Shown here: one piece after another, positions 57,719 through 64,000 of the stretch | Position numbering within the stretch: position 1 is the first letter of the stretch | How the letters are laid out: every line of letters starts with the position of its first letter | Assembly (NCBI RefSeq): GCF_932526225.1 | Contig: NC_064036.1 | Location: forward strand, 19,490,953-19,554,952 | Origin: Nematostella vectensis | Taxonomy: Eukaryota; Cnidaria; Anthozoa; Actiniaria; Edwardsiidae | Reading direction: 5' to 3' | DNA length: 64,000 nt | Program-made: the position numbers and the translations under genes | The notes under the pieces: model-generated | Told to the model about the DNA's origin: nothing | Seen by the model: only the letters and a program-made list of their open reading frames with translations | Database searches by the model: none

Positions 57719-60700
57719 TAAACACATTGACCCCTGAACCGGCCTGTACCGGCTTTGGGAAGTACCCACAACCCAAAAAATTCATAAATTCAAAATAAAC
57801 ACAACAAGATGAAGATACTCAGGCATCAGTCTAAGGGATAAATGGTCTTGCAGATATGCATCCAACCAAGGTGTTGGCATCTACTCTTAAGCCAAATAAT
57901 AGCACAGGTTCTTTGACAAATCTCAAATCGAACAAGGAGAGAAAAGCAGAATCACCCCTCTCAATAAAACGCTCAAAATACCACACAAGGGAGAGAAATC
58001 AGCAAACACAGCTCAAGACACAAATAGATACCTTTATTCTGATCCTCCAGGTACATTTCCTTGGCCTCAAAACACAATGTTCATTCCTTAAAGGATTGTA
58101 CAACCACGAAAATATCTTTACGTATTGCAAAGCATTATGGGAGATCCAGGGGAAAATTCACGAGGGGAGGGCCAGTCAACACTCCTCTCCCCAAAGTCAG
58201 ATGGTTTTTTATAAGTCTTTTCACCCCGAAGCCAAACGAATCAATTCCAGGTCATACAGACCCAGAATAGCAGTGTAAACAATTTTGGAATCAATTTGGT
58301 TTCAGAAAAGACACCATTTAGGAGAGCTGTGGTGATTCATTAGAAAATTATTTTCTCATCCGGGCAAAGCCAAACAAGAAAAAATCATCATGAATCCACC
58401 TTTGCTTGCAAATATCCATAAGCAAAGCACTCAATTATGCCCCAAAAGACTTCATGATGTCCTGAGACACTCTCCTAATATGCTCATAGCTGTATTTTTG
58501 ATGAAAAATACAAGCAACCATCAACTTGTGCTGGCTTCAGCACATCGACGAGGGATTAAAAGTGGGGACCGCAAAGCACTGTTGGAAAGCTTGGATACCG
58601 CTGACTAGGTGCAGCTGTGTTTGACTTTGATGGGCTGTATAAAACTCAGAATAGGGGGGGAGGTATCTGTTTTCAGTCTGTTTTTTGTAAATTCAGCTCC
58701 AAAAAAGCCAGGAGTCAATGGGTTAATCAACCACCCCTAGATTTTAATCAAAATAACTAGACCTTTTTAGACTTGTGCTGTGACATACACCAGTGGATTG
58801 GATCACATATATGCCATTTCTAGCAAGTGAATATCTTTAACCTAGAAAATAGAATTTTTTTTACTTGGACATGACTGGACTCATTGATAGGGATGATATG
58901 CATAGCTTTTTTAGAAAAAAATGCCCAAGAAAACATCAGATTCAGGCAAGGTTTTGTGATAAGATTACTTTGACGGTGAATATACAGGAAAAGTACCAAA
59001 AGTGGGTTGACACTGCTGCTTTGAATTTATAAAGGCAAATATTTTTATAGAATTTGGGCTCCCTGTGGTTTCCCTAATGGTTTTAACATAAGAATTATAT
59101 GTTAGAATATCAGCCATAACTTAAAGGAGGCTTGTTTGTATATCAAGCAGAATTTGCCTACACTGTTGTATGCACCTAAGCTTGCGAAAAATGCATTGTT
59201 CTCAGGCAGCGAGGCAAGCATGATTTTTAGGGTGTGTTGGTAAACACATTGACCCCTGAACCGGCCTGTACCGGCTTTGGGAAGTACCCACAACCCAAAA
59301 AATTCATAAATTCAAAATAAACACAACAAGATGAAGATACTCAGGCATCAGTCTAAGGGATAAATGGTCTTGCAGATATGCATCAAACCAAGGTGTTGGC
59401 ATCTACTCTTAAGCCAAATAATAGCACAGGTTCTTTGACAAATCTCAAATCGAACAAGGAGAGAAAAGCAGAATCACCCCTCTCAATAAAACGCTCAAAA
59501 TACCACACAAGGGAGAGAAATCAGCAAACACAGCTCAAGACACAAATAGATACCTTTATTCTGATCCTCCAGGTACATTTCCTTGGCCTCAAAACACAAT
59601 GTTCATTCCTTGAAGGATTGTACAACCACGAAAATATCTTTACGTATTGCAAAGCATTATGGGAGATCCAGGGGAAAATTCACGAGGGGAGGGCCAGTCA
59701 ACACTCCTCTCCCCAAAGTCAGATGGTTTTTTATAAGTCTTTTCACCCCGAAGCCAAACGAATCAATTCCAGGTCATACAGACCCAGAATAGCAGTGTAA
59801 ACAATTTTGGAATCAATTTGGTTTCAGAAAAGACACCATTTAGGAGAGCTGTGGTGATTCATTAGAAAATTATTTTCTCATCCGGGCAAAGCCAAACAAG
59901 AAAAAATCATCATGAATCCACCTTTGCTTGCAAATATCCATAAGCAAAGCACTCAATTATGCCCCAAAAGACTTCATGATGTCCTGAGACACTCTCCTAA
60001 TATGCTCATAGCTGTATTTTTGATGAAAAATACAAGCAACCATCAACTTGTGCTGGCTTCAGCACATCGACGAGGGATTAAAAGTGGGGACCGCAAAGCA
60101 CTGTTGGAAAGCTTGGATACCGCTGACTAGGTGCAGCTGTGTTTGACTTTGATGGGCTGTATAAAACTCAGAATAGGGGGGGAGGTATCTGTTTTCAGTC
60201 TGTTTTTTGTAAATTCAGCTCCAAAAAAGCCAGGAGTCAATGGGTTAATCAACCACCCCTAGATTTTAATCAAAATAACTAGACCTTTTTAGACTTGTGC
60301 TGTGACATACACCAGTGGATTGGATCACATATATGCCATTTCTAGCAAGTGAATATCTTTAACCTAGAAAATAGAATTTTTTTTACTTGGACATGACTGG
60401 ACTCATTGATAGGGATGATATGCATAGCTTTTTTAGAAAAAAATGCCCAAGAAAACATCAGATTCAGGCAAGGTTTTGTGATAAGATTACTTTGACGGTG
60501 AATATACAGGAAAAGTACCAAAAGTGGGTTGACACTGCTGCTTTGAATTTATAAAGGCAAATATTTTTATAGAATTTGGGCTCCCTGTGGTTTCCCTAAT
60601 GGTTTTAACATAAGAATTATATGTTAGAATATCAGCCATAACTTAAAGGAGGCTTGTTTGTATATCAAGCAGAATTTGCCTACACTGTTGTATGCACCTA

Positions 60701-63700
60701 AGCTTGCGAAAAATGCATTGTTCTCAGGCAGCGAGGCAAGCATGATTTTTAGGGTGTGTTGGTAAACACATTGACCCCTGAACCGGCCTGTACCGGCTTT
60801 GGGAAGTACCCACAACCCAAAAAATTCATAAATTCAAAATAAACACAACAAGATGAAGATACTCAGGCATCAGTCTAAGGGATAAATGGTCTTGCAGATA
60901 TGCATCAAACCAAGGTGTTGGCATCTACTCTTAAGCCAAATAATAGCACAGGTTCTTTGACAAATCTCAAATCGAACAAGGAGAGAAAAGCAGAATCACC
61001 CCTCTCAATAAAACGCTCAAAATACCACACAAGGGAGAGAAATCAGCAAACACAGCTCAAGACACAAATAGATACCTTTATTCTGATCCTCCAGGTACAT
61101 TTCCTTGGCCTCAAAACACAATGTTCATTCCTTGAAGGATTGTACAACCACGAAAATATCTTTACGTATTGCAAAGCATTATGGGAGATCCAGGGGAAAA
61201 TTCACGAGGGGAGGGCCAGTCAACACTCCTCTCCCCAAAGTCAGATGGTTTTTTATAAGTCTTTTCACCCCGAAGCCAAACGAATCAATTCCAGGTCATA
61301 CAGACCCAGAATAGCAGTGTAAACAATTTTGGAATCAATTTGGTTTCAGAAAAGACACCATTTAGGAGAGCTGTGGTGATTCATTAGAAAATTATTTTCT
61401 CATCCGGGCAAAGCCAAACAAGAAAAAATCATCATGAATCCACCTTTGCTTGCAAATATCCATAAGCAAAGCACTCAATTATGCCCCAAAAGACTTCATG
61501 ATGTCCTGAGACACTCTCCTAATATGCTCATAGCTGTATTTTTGATGAAAAATACAAGCAACCATCAACTTGTGCTGGCTTCAGCACATCGACGAGGGAT
61601 TAAAAGTGGGGACCGCAAAGCACTGTTGGAAAGCTTGGATACCGCTGACTAGGTGCAGCTGTGTTTGACTTTGATGGGCTGTATAAAACTCAGAATAGGG
61701 GGGGAGGTATCTGTTTTCAGTCTGTTTTTTGTAAATTCAGCTCCAAAAAAGCCAGGAGTCAATGGGTTAATCAACCACCCCTAGATTTTAATCAAAATAA
61801 CTAGACCTTTTTAGACTTGTGCTGTGACATACACCAGTGGATTGGATCACATATATGCCATTTCTAGCAAGTGAATATCTTTAACCTAGAAAATAGAATT
61901 TTTTTTACTTGGACATGACTGGACTCATTGATAGGGATGATATGCATAGCTTTTTTAGAAAAAAATGCCCAAGAAAACATCAGATTCAGGCAAGGTTTTG
62001 TGATAAGATTACTTTGACGGTGAATATACAGGAAAAGTACCAAAAGTGGGTTGACACTGCTGCTTTGAATTTATAAAGGCAAATATTTTTATAGAATTTG
62101 GGCTCCCTGTGGTTTCCCTAATGGTTTTAACATAAGAATTATATGTTAGAATATCAGCCATAACTTAAAGGAGGCTTGTTTGTATATCAAGCAGAATTTG
62201 CCTACACTGTTGTATGCACCTAAGCTTGCGAAAAATGCATTGTTCTCAGGCAGCGAGGCAAGCATGATTTTTAGGGTGTGTTGGTAAACACATTGACCCC
62301 TGAACCGGCCTGTACCGGCTTTGGGAAGTACCCACAACCCAAAAAATTCATAAATTCAAAATAAACACAACAAGATGAAGATACTCAGGCATCAGTCTAA
62401 GGGATAAATGGTCTTGCAGATATGCATCAAACCAAGGTGTTGGCATCTACTCTTAAGCCAAATAATAGCACAGGTTCTTTGACAAATCTCAAATCGAACA
62501 AGGAGAGAAAAGCAGAATCACCCCTCTCAATAAAACGCTCAAAATACCACACAAGGGAGAGAAATCAGCAAACACAGCTCAAGACACAAATAGATACCTT
62601 TATTCTGATCCTCCAGGTACATTTCCTTGGCCTCAAAACACAATGTTCATTCCTTGAAGGATTGTACAACCACGAAAATATCTTTACGTATTGCAAAGCA
62701 TTATGGGAGATCCAGGGGAAAATTCACGAGGGGAGGGCCAGTCAACACTCCTCTCCCCAAAGTCAGATGGTTTTTTATAAGTCTTTTCACCCCGAAGCCA
62801 AACGAATCAATTCCAGGTCATACAGACCCAGAATAGCAGTGTAAACAATTTTGGAATCAATTTGGTTTCAGAAAAGACACCATTTAGGAGAGCTGTGGTG
62901 ATTCATTAGAAAATTATTTTCTCATCCGGGCAAAGCCAAACAAGAAAAAATCATCATGAATCCACCTTTGCTTGCAAATATCCATAAGCAAAGCACTCAA
63001 TTATGCCCCAAAAGACTTCATGATGTCCTGAGACACTCTCCTAATATGCTCATAGCTGTATTTTTGATGAAAAATACAAGCAACCATCAACTTGTGCTGG
63101 CTTCAGCACATCGACGAGGGATTAAAAGTGGGGACCGCAAAGCACTGTTGGAAAGCTTGGATACCGCTGACTAGGTGCAGCTGTGTTTGACTTTGATGGG
63201 CTGTATAAAACTCAGAATAGGGGGGGAGGTATCTGTTTTCAGTCTGTTTTTTGTAAATTCAGCTCCAAAAAAGCCAGGAGTCAATGGGTTAATCAACCAC
63301 CCCTAGATTTTAATCAAAATAACTAGACCTTTTTAGACTTGTGCTGTGACATACACCAGTGGATTGGATCACATATATGCCATTTCTAGCAAGTGAATAT
63401 CTTTAACCTAGAAAATAGAATTTTTTTTACTTGGACATGACTGGACTCATTGATAGGGATGATATGCATAGCTTTTTTAGAAAAAAATGCCCAAGAAAAC
63501 ATCAGATTCAGGCAAGGTTTTGTGATAAGATTACTTTGACGGTGAATATACAGGAAAAGTACCAAAAGTGGGTTGACACTGCTGCTTTGAATTTATAAAG
63601 GCAAATATTTTTATAGAATTTGGGCTCCCTGTGGTTTCCCTAATGGTTTTAACATAAGAATTATATGTTAGAATATCAGCCATAACTTAAAGGAGGCTTG

Positions 63701-64000
63701 TTTGTATATCAAGCAGAATTTGCCTACACTGTTGTATGCACCTAAGCTTGCGAAAAATGCATTGTTCTCAGGCAGCGAGGCAAGCATGATTTTTAGGGTG
63801 TGTTGGTAAACACATTGACCCCTGAACCGGCCTGTACCGGCTTTGGGAAGTACCCACAACCCAAAAAATTCATAAATTCAAAATAAACACAACAAGATGA
63901 AGATACTCAGGCATCAGTCTAAGGGATAAATGGTCTTGCAGATATGCATCAAACCAAGGTGTTGGCATCTACTCTTAAGCCAAATAATAGCACAGGTTCT
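57719..64000. repeat. 1,522-bp tandem macrosatellite, 4.1 copies
   Basis: Units begin TAAACACATTGACCCCTGAA at 57719, 59241, 60763, 62285 and 63807 (partial at the right edge). Copies 2-4 look identical by eye; copy 1 differs at a few bases (CATCCAACC vs CATCAAACC; CCTTAAAGG vs CCTTGAAGG). Each unit holds a 140-codon plus-strand frame (e.g. 57856-58278), and 69- and 72-codon frames, with no recognisable family. The array probably lies in a PSMC2 intron. Confidence 0.97.

Noticed and set aside
57856-63174. Repeated 140-, 69- and 72-codon frames in the 1,522-bp units
   Set aside because: No recognised domain, overlapping frames, and preserved only because the copies are almost identical.

Overview
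This is a window of animal nuclear DNA: genes are split by GT-AG introns, there are AATAAA polyadenylation signals, a tRNA-derived SINE, MITEs and large satellite arrays, and no operons. The gene set (vigilin, proteasome PSMC2, an intronless Mos kinase, a Rho/LRR/ROCO protein) is metazoan. The base composition, intron style and presence of Mos and ROCO genes fit an anthozoan cnidarian such as a sea anemone, but that assignment is inference.

Layout. 0.5-4.2 kb, plus strand: the 3' half of a WD40-repeat protein gene whose third visible exon ends in a 24-bp minisatellite carrying the splice donor in nearly every copy. 5.5-6.7 kb, minus: an intronless 384-aa protein with a Cys/His cluster and a glycine-zipper membrane segment; not recognised. 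8.4-27.2 kb, minus: a complete vigilin (HDLBP) gene with 20 coding exons, about 15 KH domains and a non-coding 5' exon. Its introns hold four minisatellites (35, 45, 43 and 55 bp units), two MITEs and foldback elements. 30.3-31.2 kb, minus: an intronless Mos kinase. 32.3-37.3 kb, minus: a two-exon gene joining a degenerate Rho GTPase to ankyrin, LRR, Roc and COR regions (about 1,383 aa). 37.8-51.3 kb: a 13.5-kb satellite of 40-bp units containing a telomere-like motif. 51.7-53.3 kb: a 24-bp array open on both strands. 55.5-56.6 kb, minus: the last four exons of PSMC2. 57.1-57.5 kb: a SINE with an expanded tRNA-like head. 57.7 kb to the right edge: 4.1 copies of a 1,522-bp tandem repeat, probably inside a PSMC2 intron.

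The genes have unrelated jobs (RNA binding, proteasome, MAPK activation, signalling scaffold). The unifying feature is minisatellite growth at gene edges: one array duplicates a 5' splice site, one a 3' splice site, and one contains a stop codon. These are the most unusual observations here. All coordinates were read by eye; splice sites were chosen from GT/AG consensus plus reading-frame and family continuity.
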